A stretch of DNA of 64,000 nt from Aquabacter sediminis (GCF_028863665.1 NZ_JARBFX010000007.1:186001-250000); one strand, 5' to 3'. Positions 27,509-36,910 are shown, numbered from the stretch's first letter. Notes: generated by a model not told the origin, from the letters alone. Made by a program: numbers and translations.

Positions 27509-27574
27509 TTCCCGATGCGCGGCGTCGGCGCAGGCGGGACAGGCCGGGCCATAGCCGGTGTCCGGTTCCGCTGC

Positions 27575-30289
27575 TCAGAAGTTTTCCAGCAGCCGCTCGA
27601 TATAGTCCAACTCCAGCTGGGGCCGGTTGGTCTGCTCCAGGCGGCGGCGTAGCTCTTCGAGGACCTGGCGGGCGCGCTGCACATCCACTTCGTTCGGGAC
27701 CTTCACGGTGAAGTCGTCGCCATAATCCTGGTTGCGGAGCGGACGGCCCAGCGGGTCGGTGCGGGTTGCCTGCTCGGCGCCGGGACCACCGGGGCCGGGA
27801 CCGTCTGAATTGCCCTGTTGCGCCTCCGCCATCGCCTGCGCGCCCTGGCGCAGGGCCTGGAGCGCACGGCCCTGGGAATCAAGGGCGCCTTGGCCGTTGC
27901 CCTGGCCGAGGGCGCCTTCGGCATCGCGCATGGCCTGCTCGGCCCGGCCGAACGCCTCGCCCGCCCGGCCCATGGCGCCTTCTCCGCCCTCGCCTTCCCC
28001 TTCTCCCTGCTGGCCTTCGCCTTGCTGGCCCTGTCCCTGCCCTTCCTGCATGCGGCGGAGGTCGTCGAGCATCTTGCCCAGGCGCCGGCGCAGCTCCTGC
28101 TGGCCCTGCTGCAGGTCGCCATACTCGCCGGGTTCGCCTTGCTGGCCCTGCTGTCCTTGCTGCCCCCTCTGGCCGCGTTGCCCTTGCTGGCCCTGTTGCC
28201 CCTGCTGGCCTTGACGGAAGGTGCGGTCGCGCAGCCTCTGCTGCTCCTGGATCATGTTGCCCAGTTCGCTCTGCTGGCCCTGCTGCCGGCCGGCCTGGCG
28301 ATTGCCGGGCCGCAGATTGTCCATCATGGCCTGCAATTCATCGAGCATCTGGCGCGCCGCATCGCGCGAGCCCGAGCGCGCGAGATTCTCGATCTGGTCC
28401 ATCATCCGCTGGAGATCCTGCGGGCGCAGGATGCGGGAGTTCTGGTCGAGGGGCCTGGCATCGGTGCCGCCGTCGCGCTTGGCCTCCTCGGCCAGTTGCC
28501 GCATCATCTTGTCCATGGCGGCGCGCAGGTCCTGCATCAGGCGCTGGATCTCTTCGTCGCTGGCGCCCCGCTCCAGGGCTTCGCGCAGCGCCTGCTGGGC
28601 GGCGCGCAGCTCGCGCTGGGCATCGGACAGATTGCCGTCCTCGATGGCGAGAGCCATTTCCCACAAATAGTCGACCACGCCGCGCAGGTCGTCCTCGGAG
28701 CGCGCATTTTGCAGCCGCCAATAGGCGGACCGCAGGCCGAGGAAGGTGCCCGCCTCCATGCCGAACTTGTCCGGGGCGAGGGTGAGGGCGGAGAGCACGG
28801 TCTCCACCCGGTTGCGGGCGCCGACATCAAGCGCCAGGGTCCGCCGCTCCTCAATGAGGGCGCGGGCCAGCGGATTGGAGAATGAGCGGGCCGGCAGGCG
28901 GAAGGTCTTGGTCTCGCTCGCGGCCTCGTGGCCGGCTTCGTCCTTGACCTTCAGCGTGATCATCACGTTGGCCCCGGCCCAGGGGTGGGTCACCAGGTCC
29001 TTGGTGGTCTGGGCACCGCTCTTGCCGCCCATCGGCAAGGCTAGCGGGAAGTCGGGCGCCGCGACCAGGGGCTTGCCGGGTGATGGAGTGGGGCGGTCCG
29101 GGCGGGCGAAGAAGGGCCGTTCGGGCGGGGCGGGCGCGAAATGGGCGGAGGCTTCCTTGGCTCCGTAATCGTCCTCAATGCGATAGGCCAGTACCAAGGC
29201 ATTGCGCGCACCAGCTTGCGGGTCCTTCACGAAGCTGATGGTGGGCATGGTGTCCGGCTGGGCCTGGAAGCGCCAGACCACCGCGCGCTGGTCCGGCCCG
29301 GTGAAGGTCACGCCGCCCGACTGGGTGATGGTGAAGCGCCGCTCGGTTGCTGCGCCGGGACGCGCCGGTTCCGTCGGCTTGGCAGGCTGGCCCTCGGCGG
29401 TCGCCTCGGTCGCCTTCACCTCGACGATGCCCGGATCGGCCCGCAGGGCGGCCGCATCAAGGCCCACGGTGCGCACCACAAGCACGCTGCCGGCCGGCAC
29501 CGATATGGCGGTGCCTTGCGTCTGCGTGACCTCGTCGGAACGCAGGCCCGGCAGGACGACGGGGGCGCGTCCCGTATAGCCGGGCGGATCCACCCAGGCA
29601 TCCAGGCGATACGGGGCCTGCACCACCGCGCCCTTCCAGTTGAAGGCCGAGAGGATGCGCGACACGTGTTCCGAGCCGGCGAAGAAGAAGCTCGGCACGA
29701 GGACGAGGAGCGCGAGGGCACGGAAGGCGCGAGGATCGCGGGCCGCCATGCCGGGCGTGGGGATGCCCGCCTTCAGCCGGCGCACGCTCGCCAGCGTGCG
29801 CGCCATGTGCGCCCGCCACAAGGCGGCGCTCACCGGATCGTCCGGCCGGGTGGCGATGTCGTCCGCCATGGCGGTGGCGGGGCGGTGGGCGAGGGCGCTG
29901 GCGCGATCGAGCCGGGCGAGGGCTTCCGCCCGGGTGGCGGGGCGAACCTGAGCCAGTGGCCAGAGCCGCCAGGCCATCACAAGAGCGAACAGGCCCACGC
30001 CGATGATGCGGCCGAGGGGCGGCAGGGTGATCCAGAGGCCGGCCCAGGACACGGCGAGGAACAGGGCGGCAACGATGCCGGCACCCACCAAGGCGGGCCA
30101 GATCCGTTCCCAAAGGATGACGCGCCGTGCCCGAGCCACCGCCCGCGCCAGGTGCGCGCTCGCCTCCTGCTCCGCAGTGCGGATCTGATTTGATTCCGGT
30201 GTGGCGGCCACGAACCCTCCGAACACCAGCCCGTCCAAGCCATCAAGTCTAGCATGACGCACGGGCGACGCCAGCGGCGGCGGGGCCAT
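27575..30289 (-). CDS. TIGR02302 / DUF4175 family membrane protein with Gln-Gly-rich region
   Basis: The 904-residue protein has two or three membrane segments near the N-terminus (about residues 60-105) and another near 200. A large beta-rich region follows, then a long helical, charged part, and a low-complexity Gln/Gly run (about residues 690-780, mainly QGQ and QQG units). The ending is more ordered (TVKVPNEVDVQRARQVLEELRRRLEQ). This layout matches the alphaproteobacterial low-complexity family TIGR02302, whose function is unknown. An upstream start is uncertain because the first 25 residues look non-conserved. Neighbouring genes on both sides are on the same strand but well separated. 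Confidence 0.85.
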   Translation of the reverse strand: MAPPPLASPVRHARLDGLDGLVFGGFVAATPESNQIRTAEQEASAHLARAVARARRVILWERIWPALVGAGIVAALFLAVSWAGLWITLPPLGRIIGVGLFALVMAWRLWPLAQVRPATRAEALARLDRASALAHRPATAMADDIATRPDDPVSAALWRAHMARTLASVRRLKAGIPTPGMAARDPRAFRALALLVLVPSFFFAGSEHVSRILSAFNWKGAVVQAPYRLDAWVDPPGYTGRAPVVLPGLRSDEVTQTQGTAISVPAGSVLVVRTVGLDAAALRADPGIVEVKATEATAEGQPAKPTEPARPGAATERRFTITQSGGVTFTGPDQRAVVWRFQAQPDTMPTISFVKDPQAGARNALVLAYRIEDDYGAKEASAHFAPAPPERPFFARPDRPTPSPGKPLVAAPDFPLALPMGGKSGAQTTKDLVTHPWAGANVMITLKVKDEAGHEAASETKTFRLPARSFSNPLARALIEERRTLALDVGARNRVETVLSALTLAPDKFGMEAGTFLGLRSAYWRLQNARSEDDLRGVVDYLWEMALAIEDGNLSDAQRELRAAQQALREALERGASDEEIQRLMQDLRAAMDKMMRQLAEEAKRDGGTDARPLDQNSRILRPQDLQRMMDQIENLARSGSRDAARQMLDELQAMMDNLRPGNRQAGRQQGQQSELGNMIQEQQRLRDRTFRQGQQGQQGQQGQRGQRGQQGQQGQQGEPGEYGDLQQGQQELRRRLGKMLDDLRRMQEGQGQGQQGEGQQGEGEGEGGEGAMGRAGEAFGRAEQAMRDAEGALGQGNGQGALDSQGRALQALRQGAQAMAEAQQGNSDGPGPGGPGAEQATRTDPLGRPLRNQDYGDDFTVKVPNEVDVQRARQVLEELRRRLEQTNRPQLELDYIERLLENF

Positions 30290-30333
30290 TGCCGGTCACG
30301 ACTGGTTCAGGTGAGCGCCCCCACGCCCGCGCC

Positions 30334-30699
30334 TTAGCCCCGCCGGCGCAGGATTTTCAGCCGGCCCAGCAATTCCGCCACGGCCTCCGGCGGAAGGAGG
30401 CCGATTTCCTTGGCCAGCAGGTTGGCAAGTTCGGTCGCTTCCGGCGTCAAGCCGGCCGTGTCCACCACCACGCGCGGATGGGAGACTTCGGCGAGGCGCT
30501 GGAGATCCTCAGCCTCGTCCCAGATGACGTTGAAATAGGCGATGATGCGCTGCACCATGGCCCATGTGGGCTGTCCGCGCTTTCCGTTCTCCAGTGCGGA
30601 GAGATAGGTGGGCGTCACGCCGATGGCCTCGGCCATGGCCGTCAGCGTGACGCCGCGCTCGGCGCGCAGGTCGCGGATGCGGCGGCCAAAGGGGGTCAC
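30334..30699 (-). CDS. XRE-family helix-turn-helix regulator
   Basis: The 121-residue protein has an HTH_3 domain at residues about 5-60 (RRIRDLRAERGVTLTAMAEAIGVTPTYLSALENGKRG), then a short helical tail. It is the last gene of the Tim44-mltA-Smr-XRE operon and overlaps the Smr gene by four bases (ATGA). Similar small XRE proteins stand next to Smr/mltA in many Hyphomicrobiales. The target is unknown. Confidence 0.88.
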   Translation of the reverse strand: MTPFGRRIRDLRAERGVTLTAMAEAIGVTPTYLSALENGKRGQPTWAMVQRIIAYFNVIWDEAEDLQRLAEVSHPRVVVDTAGLTPEATELANLLAKEIGLLPPEAVAELLGRLKILRRRG

Positions 30700-31301
30700 G
30701 GCAGGTCGCCCCAGCCCCGGTCGGTCCCCTCGCGGCGGCGGCGCACACGCACATAGAGCGCGCCTTCCCCGCCATGGCGGCGGGTGGCGGTCTCAAACCC
30801 CACCACATAGGGGCGCAGGTTCGGCTCGGACAGCCAGAGCGGTACGGCCCGGCGCAGCACGCCGCGCCGCTCCTCCCCCGGCAGTGGCGCACCCTCCGCA
30901 TCGCCCTTCCCGGTGATGACGAGCACCAGCCCGAAGCCGGCCGAATGGGCTTCCAGCAGGAACAGCGTCAGGCGCCGGTGGGCCGCCGCCTGGGTCATGC
31001 CATGAAGATCGAGGCGCGCATCCACCTCCGCTCCGCGATTGAGCCGCCGGCGCAGGCGGGGCTCCATGGGGGCGAGGGGGGTAACAGGCGCGGGTGGCGC
31101 GGGTCGGGTGGGAGTGCCCTTCGCGTCCGCCTTGCGCGCCGCGTTGGCCGGGGGATCCGCCGCTTCGGGCACGGGTGCCGGCAAAGGCGGGGCGATCTCA
31201 AGGGCGGTGCGGCCCTTCAGGGGCGTGACCTGGCGCATCACATGATGCCAGAGCGCCTTCTCCTCCGGATTGAGCAGCCGGATGCGGCGCCTGCGGCTCA
31301 T
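30696..31301 (-). CDS. Smr/MutS2-domain protein
   Basis: The 201-residue product has a Pro/Ala-rich N-terminal half and a C-terminal Smr domain (from about residue 95) with LDLHGMTQAAAHRRLTLFL and VLVITGKGDAEGAPLPGEERRGVLR. Smr domains bind or nick nucleic acids. In small stand-alone proteins of this type the role is not settled, and the domain itself has LDLHG and TGKG intact. It overlaps both neighbours by four bases, which implies translational coupling. Confidence 0.9.
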   Translation of the reverse strand: MSRRRRIRLLNPEEKALWHHVMRQVTPLKGRTALEIAPPLPAPVPEAADPPANAARKADAKGTPTRPAPPAPVTPLAPMEPRLRRRLNRGAEVDARLDLHGMTQAAAHRRLTLFLLEAHSAGFGLVLVITGKGDAEGAPLPGEERRGVLRRAVPLWLSEPNLRPYVVGFETATRRHGGEGALYVRVRRRREGTDRGWGDLP

Positions 31302-32569
31302 CGGGACGCTCCGGCACTGGCAGGCACTTGGCGCGGTGCCAGCAGAAAGAAGTCGCCGGCATGACGAATGCCGCCCGCGATGCGCCCGGCTTCCGCTCCC
31401 GCCCCGAAAAAGAGGTCCGCCCGCGCTGGCCCGACAATCGCCGAGCCGGTGTCCTGTGCGATCATCAGGTGGCGGAACGGCGCCGGTGCAGGCCCGCCGA
31501 GAGGCAGTTCGGCGGAAATGAAGAAGGGGGTGCCATAGCCGTGTCGCGCCCGGTCCACCGCGATGGAGCGAAGCGGGGTGAGCGGCACGCCTTCCGCGCC
31601 CAGCGCACCAGCCTCTGCGGGCAGGTCCACCGCCTTGAAGAAGACGAAGGAGCGGTTCTCCCGCATCAGCGCGCGCCCGGCGGCGGGATCGGCCTCGATA
31701 TAGGCGCGGATGCGCTCCATGCTCATCTCATTGCGTGGCACGAGGCCGCGCTGGATGAGCAGGCGGCCGACGGGCAGGTAGGGATAGCCGTTATGGCCAT
31801 CATAATTGAGCCGGAGCACGCCGCCATCGGTGAGCCGGATGCGCCCAGACCCCTGGATCTGCATGAAGAACAGATCCACAGGATGGCGCAGATAGCAGAT
31901 TTCCAGCCCCTGGTCCTTTAGCGCGCCATCCTCGATGGCCGCGCGGTCATGATAGGGGACGAGCCGGTCTCCCTCCTTGCGCAGGGCCCCGCCGCGATTG
32001 CTCTCGGAGGGTGGGGCGGTGGGGATGAGGTCCTTGGGGCGGGCATAGACGGGCACGGTGAACTCGGCGGTGGGCACCCGCGAGCCCTCCACTTCCACCT
32101 CGTAATAGCCCGTCAGGAAACCCGGCGGATTGGCCTCCGGCACAATGCGATAAGCGCGGAAATTCGCCTCGAAGAACAGGCGGGCCACCTGGTCCGACGG
32201 CTTGGAGGTGCCGAGCGCAAGTGCGGCTGCGCAGGCGTGCCGGAGCCCGGGCAGCAAGGCGGGATTCGATGTGGGGCCGCGTTCCGAAGGGGGCGCCGCA
32301 AGCGCGCCGCAGCTGGCCAGGAAGGCGCGGAAGGCCTCACCGGCGGCATCCTGCTGCCAGCCCGGGAGATGCGAATAGGCCACCGGGTCGAGGTGCGCGC
32401 CAGCCACCTCCGGTGCCCGAGCCAGGGGCGCGGGTGGCCCATGGCCAGCCATGCTTGTCGCCACGGAGGCCAGCAGCAGAAGGGCCGCCGCCAGCAGGGC
32501 AGACCGTGGAGCGCCCAGCGCGGATCCGACCTTCAGCGCTCCCGCGCGCCGCCGCTCGTCCCGCGCCAT
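31298..32569 (-). CDS. mltA: Membrane-bound lytic murein transglycosylase A
   Basis: The 423-residue enzyme cleaves peptidoglycan glycan strands to 1,6-anhydro products. It has a signal-type hydrophobic N-terminus (SALLAAALLLLASVATSMAG) without a clear lipobox. The MltA barrel contains PPGFLTGYYEVEVEGSR, and the C-terminal 3D domain LMIAQDTGSAIVGPARADLFFG holds the catalytic Asp. The ATG at 32569 is chosen because GAGGA lies just before it and it starts nine bases after the Tim44 stop. A frame from 32650 would add 27 residues inside the upstream gene. Confidence 0.92.
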   Translation of the reverse strand: MARDERRRAGALKVGSALGAPRSALLAAALLLLASVATSMAGHGPPAPLARAPEVAGAHLDPVAYSHLPGWQQDAAGEAFRAFLASCGALAAPPSERGPTSNPALLPGLRHACAAALALGTSKPSDQVARLFFEANFRAYRIVPEANPPGFLTGYYEVEVEGSRVPTAEFTVPVYARPKDLIPTAPPSESNRGGALRKEGDRLVPYHDRAAIEDGALKDQGLEICYLRHPVDLFFMQIQGSGRIRLTDGGVLRLNYDGHNGYPYLPVGRLLIQRGLVPRNEMSMERIRAYIEADPAAGRALMRENRSFVFFKAVDLPAEAGALGAEGVPLTPLRSIAVDRARHGYGTPFFISAELPLGGPAPAPFRHLMIAQDTGSAIVGPARADLFFGAGAEAGRIAGGIRHAGDFFLLAPRQVPASAGASR

Positions 32570-32577
32570 GGCCGTCC

Positions 32578-33318
32578 TCACTGCGCGGCTTCGGTCGCCA
32601 CCAGCTTCCAATTGGGATCGCGGGCACCCAGCTCGCGGGCGAAGGTCCACACGTCCGTCACATCCGCCACGGTGTCCGGGCTGCCATCCACCACCGTGCC
32701 GTCCTTGGCGCGGGTGCAGGAAATGAGCTTGGAGACGAAGCGCACGGTCACCTGCGCCGTCGCGCCCTTCAGGCTGGCATCCAGCAGGTCCGCCTTCTCG
32801 ATGGAGACAAAACGCGATTCCATGACCTCGCCGCGGCTTTCGCGATCGGAAATGGCCGCCACGAAGCCTTCATAGACGTCCTTGCCAAGCAGGTCCTTGA
32901 GCATGCGGCGGTCGCCATTGGCAAAGGCGAGCACGATCATCTCATAGGCGGACTTGGCACCGGTGAGGAAATGCTTGGCGTCGAAGTCCGGCTCGCGGGC
33001 GGCGATCTCGTCCAGGGTGTTGGCGAGCGCCGTGCCTTCCTCGGCGACGCCCTCCCAGCGATAGGCAGCGGGCTCGGCTTCTTCCACCGGCTCGATGCGT
33101 CCCGGGGCGTCCACGTTGCGCTCCGGCAGTTTCACCACCTTGTCGGAGGCGGGCGTCGGCCGCGCGGCGTCGCGTGAATAGGGGTCGTAAGGCGGCCGCT
33201 CCCGCCCGGTCCGCTGCCCGAGGACGCTGCGCAGGCGAATGAAGATGAACACCGCCAGGGCCAGGAAGATGATTGTGTAAATGTCGAGCACTGCGCTTCG
33301 CCATGCCTCCAGCGACAC
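32578..33318 (-). CDS. Tim44/TimA-domain protein
   Basis: The 246-residue product has one N-terminal membrane segment (DIYTIIFLALAVFIFIRLRSVLG), a linker, and a C-terminal Tim44-like domain (EGFVAAISDRESRGEVMESRFVSIEKADLLDA...). Alphaproteobacterial homologues (TimA) are relatives of mitochondrial Tim44, and their bacterial role is uncertain. The frame can start at GTG 33318 or at GTG 33291, which gives the more usual N-terminus VLDIYTIIF. It is the first gene of an operon with mltA, Smr and XRE. Confidence 0.88.
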   Translation of the reverse strand: MSLEAWRSAVLDIYTIIFLALAVFIFIRLRSVLGQRTGRERPPYDPYSRDAARPTPASDKVVKLPERNVDAPGRIEPVEEAEPAAYRWEGVAEEGTALANTLDEIAAREPDFDAKHFLTGAKSAYEMIVLAFANGDRRMLKDLLGKDVYEGFVAAISDRESRGEVMESRFVSIEKADLLDASLKGATAQVTVRFVSKLISCTRAKDGTVVDGSPDTVADVTDVWTFARELGARDPNWKLVATEAAQ

Positions 33319-33676
33319 GGCAGGGCCGCGTGCGCCTCGATTGCGTTGATGCGGAACCCGGCTCCGCGCGGCGCAAGCGCCCTGCGGAACCCGATTCCCG
33401 TTTTCGTCCCCCGCGGTCCGGCGCGCCAGCCCCCGGCTTGCGCTTTTCCCGCACTTTGAACCTGTCGCGCATCACACCACAAGATCGTGGCGCAATACCG
33501 CCCGGCATTGCGGCGGGCTCCGGCTTTTTCCGGCGTCCCGCGCAGCGCCTGTCCCTAATGTACGGTGCGTTTTCCAGGATTCCAGACCGCGATGCGTCGC
33601 GCGAGTCTTTCAAGGCGACCTTACGTCATCCCGCGCCCGGGCGCCACACCGTCTCGCAGGGGCCGTCAATCCTGCG
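33319..33676. other. Gap between Tim44 and tctC genes
   Basis: No supported gene is seen in about 360 bp. The plus-strand open frame here is mostly Arg/Pro/Ala and overlaps the Tim44 gene, so it looks like a high-GC by-product. The region must hold the Tim44 operon promoter, but no clear -35/-10 pair was identified for it. Confidence 0.5.
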
Positions 33677-33705
33677 TTGACCAGGGGAGCGCGCTCGCCT
33701 AACGT
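33677..33705 (+). promoter_or_regulatory. Predicted sigma-70-type promoter of tctCBA
   Basis: TTGACC (33677-33682) and TAACGT (33700-33705) are 17 bp apart, about 60 bp upstream of tctC. A small stem (ACTGC...GCAGT) lies between the promoter and the GGGAGG ribosome site. Prediction from sequence only. Confidence 0.5.
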
Positions 33706-33762
33706 CCACTCTAAACGATTAAATCGAACTGCCTCGAAGCAGTCATATGGGAGGACGACACC

Positions 33763-34746
33763 ATGAAACGCCTGCTTCGCGCGGCGCTGGGGGCGGCTGC
33801 GTGCACCCTGGCCGCAATTGCTCCGGCCGCGCTCTCTCCGGCCCTTGCGGCTTATCCCGAGCGTCCCATCAGCCTGATCGTTCCGTGGGGCGCTGGCGGC
33901 GGCACGGATGCGGTGGCGCGGATCATCGCCTCTCTCCTGGAGCGGGACATCGGCCAGCCCGTGGCCGTGGTCAACCGCACCGGCGGCCAGGGCGTGGTGG
34001 GTCACCAGGCCATCGCGGATGCGACGCCGGACGGCTACACGATCGGCATTCTCACCGTCGAGATCGCCATGATGCACTGGCAGGGCCTGACCAAGCTCGA
34101 CCCGGCCTCCTATACCCCCCTCGCCCTCATGAACGAGGATCCGGCCGGCATCCAGGTGAAGGCGGACGCGCCCTACAAGACCATCGACGACCTGCTGGCA
34201 GACGTGAAGGCCTCGCCCGGCAAGTTCAAGGCGTCCGGCACGGGCCAGGGCGGCATCTGGCACCTGGCGCTGGCCGGCATGCTGTCGTCCCTGAAGATGG
34301 AACCGGGCAGCGTGCCGTGGGTGCCGAGCCAGGGTGCGGCCTCGGGCCTGCAGGATCTCATGGCCGGCGGCGTCCAGGTCGTGGCCTGCTCGCAGCCGGA
34401 GGCACGCTCCCTGATCGATGCGGGACGCGTGAAGAGCCTCGTCATCATGGCCCCGGAGCGCTCCAAGCTCTTCCCCAACGTTCCCACCCTGAAGGAAGCG
34501 ACCGGCTCCCCCTGGACCATCGGTGCCTGGCGCGGCATCGCGGCCCCCAAGGGCCTGCCCAAGGACGTCTCCGACAAGCTGCAAGCCGCCCTCAAGAAGA
34601 TCTATGAGAGCAAGGAATATCAGGACTTCCTGACCAATCGCGGCTTTGGCGGGCGCTTTGCGGAGGGCGAGGCCTTCGCCACCTTCATGAGCAAGAGCGA
34701 CGCCGATCTCGGCGCCGTGATGAAAGAGGTCGGTCTCGCCAAATAG
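33763..34746 (+). CDS. tctC: Tripartite tricarboxylate transporter binding protein TctC (Bug family)
   Basis: The 327-residue periplasmic protein has a signal peptide of about 30 residues ending ALSPALA. The Bug fold follows with YPERPISLIVPWGAGGGTDAVARI and VNRTGGQGVVGHQAIADATPDGYTIG, the carboxylate-binding loops. It captures a carboxylic acid (citrate, tartrate, aromatic acid or other) for TctAB. GGGAGG before the ATG and a promoter above it mark it as first gene of tctCBA. Confidence 0.93.
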   Translation: MKRLLRAALGAAACTLAAIAPAALSPALAAYPERPISLIVPWGAGGGTDAVARIIASLLERDIGQPVAVVNRTGGQGVVGHQAIADATPDGYTIGILTVEIAMMHWQGLTKLDPASYTPLALMNEDPAGIQVKADAPYKTIDDLLADVKASPGKFKASGTGQGGIWHLALAGMLSSLKMEPGSVPWVPSQGAASGLQDLMAGGVQVVACSQPEARSLIDAGRVKSLVIMAPERSKLFPNVPTLKEATGSPWTIGAWRGIAAPKGLPKDVSDKLQAALKKIYESKEYQDFLTNRGFGGRFAEGEAFATFMSKSDADLGAVMKEVGLAK

Positions 34747-34844
34747 GCACCCGTTCCCCGCGCGTCCCGCCTCCGCGGGGCGCGTCCGGCCGGTCGCTGC
34801 GAAACGGACGCGATGCCGCAGGCGCCGCGCTCGGGGAGCCATCC

Positions 34845-35309
34845 ATGCGTGTGAATGACCTGATCCTGTCCCTTTTGGTCCTGGTGGCCGCCGCCGCTTT
34901 GGCTGCCGTGTCCCTCACCTTGCCGCCCATTCCCGGCCAGCGCTTCGGCGCTGCGGTCTTTCCGCTCACGGTGGCCTGTGGGGCTGCATTGTGCGGTGTC
35001 ATCCTGGCCGTGGGGGCGCTGCGTGCCGGGGCGGGGCCGGCGGTATCGCTGTCCTGGGTGCAGGAACGGGGCGCCCTGCCCCGCGTGGCCGCCACTCTCG
35101 TCCTGGTGGTGTTCTACATCCTTGCGGCGCCGGTGCTGGGTTTCCTCGCCACCGCCATCCTGACCTTGCTGGCCCTGTTCCTGGTTTTGCGGGTGCCGAT
35201 CGTGATTGCCGTCCCCGTGGCGGCGGTGACTGCGGCGGGAGTCTATTTCGCTTTCGCCAATCTGCTGCGCGTGCCGCTGCCCCGCGGCTTCATCGAGGGA
35301 TGGCTGTGA
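34845..35309 (+). CDS. tctB: Tripartite tricarboxylate transporter small subunit TctB
   Basis: The 154-residue membrane protein has four hydrophobic segments and little else, as usual for TctB. It lies about 100 bp after tctC, and its stop overlaps the tctA start (TGATG). The four-helix layout, length and position between tctC and tctA carry the assignment, since sequence conservation is low in this subunit. Confidence 0.88.
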   Translation: MRVNDLILSLLVLVAAAALAAVSLTLPPIPGQRFGAAVFPLTVACGAALCGVILAVGALRAGAGPAVSLSWVQERGALPRVAATLVLVVFYILAAPVLGFLATAILTLLALFLVLRVPIVIAVPVAAVTAAGVYFAFANLLRVPLPRGFIEGWL

Positions 35310-36805
35310 TGGGCGCGATCGAGACCGGCATCGGCATGGTGCTGCACTGGAACGTCATCCTCACCATCGTCGTCGCGTCGGCCTTCGGCCTGGTGGTGGG
35401 GGCCATACCGGGCCTCACCGCCACCATGGCCATTGCCCTCCTGGTGCCGATCACCTTCTTCATGGAGCCCATCCCGGCGGTCGGCGCCATGATCGCCTGC
35501 TCCGCCATGGCCATCTTCGCCGGCGACATTCCCAGCACGCTGATGCGCATGCCGGGCACGCCGGCTTCCGCCGCCTATACGGAGGAATGCTATGCCATGA
35601 CGCGCAAGGGCGAGGCGCAGGTGGCGCTCGGCGCCAATGTGCTGTTCTCGGCCGTGGGCGGGCTGTTCGGCACGGCGGTACTCATCGTCTCGGCGCCGCT
35701 GCTGGCCGAGGTGGCGCTCGGCTTTTCCTCGTTCGAATATTTCTGGCTGGCCCTGCTGGGCCTGATGTGCGCCATATTCATCGGCACCGGCTCGCCGGTG
35801 AAGGGCCTTCTGTCGCTCTTCCTCGGCCTGTTCGTCGCCTCCATCGGCATCGACAATCCGGCCGGCGTGCCGCGCTTCACCTTCGGCAATGCGGAACTCC
35901 TGGGGGGCGTCGACTTCATCCCCGCCATGATCGGCCTGTTCGCAGTCTCCGAGGTGCTGCGCGCCATGGCCTCCGGCGCGCCGGACTGGGAGGTGAAGCA
36001 GACCTCCCTCGGCAATCCCTTGAAGGGCTGGGGACGCATGCTTGTGAAATACTGGCCCCAGCAGGTGCGCGGCAATGTCACGGGCACCGCCATCGGCATC
36101 CTGCCCGGCGCGGGCGCCGACATCGCGGCCTGGGTCTCCTATGCCATGAGCCGGAAATTCTCCAAGACGCCGGAGAAATTCGGCACCGGCCATGTGGAGG
36201 GCATCATCGAGAGCACCTCGGCCAACAATGCGGCGCTCGCTGGCGCCTGGGTGCCAGCGCTGGTGTTCGGCATTCCCGGCGACAGCATCACGGCGGTGGT
36301 GATCGGCGTGCTCTATCTGAAGGGCCTCAACCCCGGCCCGACCCTGTTTCTGAACAACCCCGAATCCATCTATGCGGTGTTCACCATCTTCATCCTGGCC
36401 AACCTTGCCATGATCCCGCTGGGGCTTGTGGCGGTAAAGGCGGGCACGGCCCTGCTGCGGGTGCCCCGGCGGCTGATGATGCCGATCATCCTGCTCTTCT
36501 GCATGGTCGGCTCCTATGCGGTGAACAATTCGGTCTATGGCATCGTGCTGATGCTGGTGTTCGGCGTGCTGGGCTTCCTGATGGAGGAGCACGAAGTGCC
36601 GATCGCGCCCTGCGTGCTGGGCATCGTGCTGGGCAAGCTCCTGGAAGATTCCTTCGTGACCTCCATGATCAAGGCGGACGGGAATCTCCTGGCTTTCTTT
36701 GAGCGGCCGGTGGCTGCGGGGCTGGGGGTGGTCACCTTGCTGGTGCTGGTGCTTCCGCTGGTCCAGGCGGCGCGTCGGCGGCGGGTGGTGGCGCCGGCGC
36801 CTTGA
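35309..36805 (+). CDS. tctA: Tripartite tricarboxylate transporter large permease TctA
   Basis: The 498-residue protein has 11-12 membrane segments and the TctA motifs: FGLVVGAIPGLTATMAIALL near residue 30, GDIPSTLMRMPGTPASAAYT near 75, and the second copy ESTSANNAALAGAWVPALVFGIPGDSITAVV near 305. The true start is the ATG overlapping the tctB stop. The open frame extends 318 bases further upstream but only over tctB. It forms the secondary-active channel fed by TctC. Confidence 0.95.
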   Translation: MGAIETGIGMVLHWNVILTIVVASAFGLVVGAIPGLTATMAIALLVPITFFMEPIPAVGAMIACSAMAIFAGDIPSTLMRMPGTPASAAYTEECYAMTRKGEAQVALGANVLFSAVGGLFGTAVLIVSAPLLAEVALGFSSFEYFWLALLGLMCAIFIGTGSPVKGLLSLFLGLFVASIGIDNPAGVPRFTFGNAELLGGVDFIPAMIGLFAVSEVLRAMASGAPDWEVKQTSLGNPLKGWGRMLVKYWPQQVRGNVTGTAIGILPGAGADIAAWVSYAMSRKFSKTPEKFGTGHVEGIIESTSANNAALAGAWVPALVFGIPGDSITAVVIGVLYLKGLNPGPTLFLNNPESIYAVFTIFILANLAMIPLGLVAVKAGTALLRVPRRLMMPIILLFCMVGSYAVNNSVYGIVLMLVFGVLGFLMEEHEVPIAPCVLGIVLGKLLEDSFVTSMIKADGNLLAFFERPVAAGLGVVTLLVLVLPLVQAARRRRVVAPAP

Positions 36806-36894
36806 TTCTTCCCGAAATCTCCGCGATTTCTGCCAGGGGTGCGGGATTCCTGCGCGCGCCGTCATGGGCGCGTGGAACGAATGGCGTACTCCGA

Positions 36895-36910
36895 GGTCTT
36901 AGTTAAGACC
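36895..36910. promoter_or_regulatory. Palindrome upstream of glucokinase gene
   Basis: The perfect inverted repeat GGTCTTA-GT-TAAGACC lies 65 bp before the glucokinase start and 90 bp after the tctA stop. It could be an operator for a dimeric regulator or a small terminator hairpin, and no T-run follows. Confidence 0.45.

Noticed and set aside
28130-28220. Short repeat array resembling a CRISPR or minisatellite
   Set aside because: The repeats are 9-bp coding units for QGQ within the DUF4175 protein, without spacers.
33273-33680. A plus-strand gene in the gap before tctC
   Set aside because: Arg/Pro/Ala-rich frame with no ribosome site, overlapping the Tim44 gene and the tctC promoter.
35243-36865. 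A 540-codon minus-strand frame opposite tctA
   Set aside because: Composition is dominated by His, Gln, Arg and Gly, as for other antisense by-products, and it spans the real tctA gene.
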